The notes under the pieces were generated by a model. The model did no database searches. It saw only the letters and a list, made by a program, of their open reading frames with translations, and had not been told where the DNA came from. 6,891 nucleotides of DNA. Origin: Bacteroidia bacterium. GTDB lineage: Bacteria > Bacteroidota > Bacteroidia > NS11-12g > UBA955. The DNA lies in assembly GCA_014376345.1 (NCBI GenBank), contig JACMRS010000004.1, positions 1 through 6,891 on the forward strand, given 5' to 3'. A program made the translations under genes and the position numbers. Positions 5,968-6,891 of the stretch are shown here, one piece after another; the stretch's first letter is position 1, and each line of letters opens with the position of its first letter.

Positions 5968-6891
5968 TCATTCCACTACCAAAACTACAAAAGTATTGGG
6001 CTTAATACTGCGTTTAGGATTTGGGTTATCTTCACTTGCAGGCGGAGTTTCACCAAACTCAGCAGTCGGTAAAAATAACCTGTGAGATTTTTTATCCAAC
6101 GCGATTGTTTTTGCACCTTTCTGCGTAATGATTGTTTGAATAACCTGAAATGAATCTGCATTGACTTCCTTCATCACTGTCATTGTTCCATCATCACCAT
6201 TTGAGGTGTAAATCAACTTTCTTTCCTCATCAAATTCCACACCATCGCAACCATCTCCTATTGGAATTGTTTTTATTACTTTACCATTTTCTGCATTCAA
6301 AACAACCATTAATTTATTTGAGCAAACAGAAAATAAACGTTTATTAATATGGTCGTAACTTAATCCTGTAGGTTCTTCCCCCGGCGCAATAGACCATTCA
6401 TGTTTAATTGTTAAAGTGATAGCATCGATGACCACAATCATATTTTTATCTTCAATATTTACAAAAACAGAACCGAGATTATCATTGGTACAAAGTTCAG
6501 GCTTACCCGGAAGCGGAATGGTTGAAATTACTTTGTTGGTTTTGGCATCAATTACATTTACATCATTACTTTTTCCATTAAAAACAAATACCTTCTTTGA
6601 AAAAGCATCATACAAAATAGCATCAGGATTAATACCAGGAATTTTAACTGTTTCAATAAGTTGAAAAGTTTCCGAATTGAAAACAGTCACAGAGGTGTCT
6701 TTGCCATTACTTGTAAATCCTTTTTTCAAATCGGAGGCAATTGTAATTCCATGCACACCCAGTGTATTTGGTATTGTAGCTATAGATTTATTGGTTTTCA
6801 GATCAACCACATTTACTTCAGTACCATGAGAAAGATAGAGTCGGCCATACATTTCATCCACTGTCAACAAGTCGAATCGACCATCTCGTGA
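5968..6891 (-). CDS. YncE-like seven-bladed beta-propeller protein (5' end outside the window)
   Basis: The frame is open to the right edge, so the gene is partial. 307 residues are visible, beginning SRDGRFDLLTVDEMYGRLYLSHG, the usual start of the first blade in YncE-type proteins; a signal peptide is probably still further upstream. An in-frame TTG at 6868-6870 lies inside this conserved block and is not a credible start. Seven blades can be followed, each about 40 residues with the pattern VxVID-TNKVxxTIP: for example EVNVVDLKTNKSIATI, DVNVIDAKTNKVISTI, MIVVIDAITLTIKHEW and LMVVLNAENGKVIKTI. Blade 7 carries the family's loop insertion (EFGETPPASEDNPNPKRS) before the closing strand NTFVVLVVE. 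Members are periplasmic or secreted and mostly of unknown function; a binding or scaffolding role is usual, and no catalytic residues are recognisable. It is convergent with the secreted propeller gene, 95 bp apart, so it is not part of that transcript. Confidence 0.87.
   Translation of the reverse strand, partial: SRDGRFDLLTVDEMYGRLYLSHGTEVNVVDLKTNKSIATIPNTLGVHGITIASDLKKGFTSNGKDTSVTVFNSETFQLIETVKIPGINPDAILYDAFSKKVFVFNGKSNDVNVIDAKTNKVISTIPLPGKPELCTNDNLGSVFVNIEDKNMIVVIDAITLTIKHEWSIAPGEEPTGLSYDHINKRLFSVCSNKLMVVLNAENGKVIKTIPIGDGCDGVEFDEERKLIYTSNGDDGTMTVMKEVNADSFQVIQTIITQKGAKTIALDKKSHRLFLPTAEFGETPPASEDNPNPKRSIKPNTFVVLVVE

Noticed and set aside
6868..6870. TTG as the start of the YncE-like gene
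   Set aside because: Conserved blade-1 sequence (DGRFDLLTVDE) continues upstream in frame to the window edge, so the gene is cut by the edge and does not start here.
6416..6891. Two plus-strand open frames inside the YncE-like gene
   Set aside because: Both are antisense to a clear seven-bladed propeller gene and show no domain or signal.

Overview
The window looks like chromosomal DNA from a member of the Bacteroidota. It is AT-rich. It carries a CarboxypepD_reg-like TonB-dependent receptor, a lipoprotein with a Bacteroidota-type surface-export signal (C-K-K-D-N-E), and a protein with a type IX secretion (T9SS) sorting domain. The ribosome-binding sites show no strong Shine-Dalgarno pairing. 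The genus cannot be fixed from this sequence.

Layout. (1) Positions 24-4265, minus strand: a two-gene unit, transcribed receptor first. It holds a 932-residue outer-membrane TonB-dependent receptor (start at 4265) and, 24 bp downstream, a 472-residue surface lipoprotein predicted to fold as a right-handed parallel beta-helix. The order (receptor, then surface lipoprotein) copies susC-susD, but the lipoprotein is not SusD-like. (2) Positions 4266-4648: a 383-bp divergent intergenic region. It contains a 19-bp element present twice at 17/19 identity, built on an 11-bp-period direct repeat (TTAAnATAAAC), plus weaker relatives. This resembles a binding site for a PhoB/OmpR-type response regulator and could serve both divergent units. 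(3) Positions 4649-5872, plus strand: a secreted 407-residue protein with a signal peptide, one Cys-flanked GC-D-A-NYN-DGSC repeat, a beta-propeller-like region with acidic loop motifs, and a C-terminal T9SS sorting domain. (4) Positions 5968-6891, minus strand, convergent: a YncE-like seven-bladed beta-propeller protein whose N-terminus lies beyond the right edge.

How the parts may work together (inference). The receptor and beta-helix lipoprotein probably form a surface capture and import pair for an unknown ligand. The divergent secreted propeller protein could act on or bind that ligand outside the cell. The 11-bp-period boxes and the phytase/esterase-like look of the propeller suggest, without proving, a link to phosphate limitation. 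No mobile elements, RNA genes or CRISPR arrays were seen.
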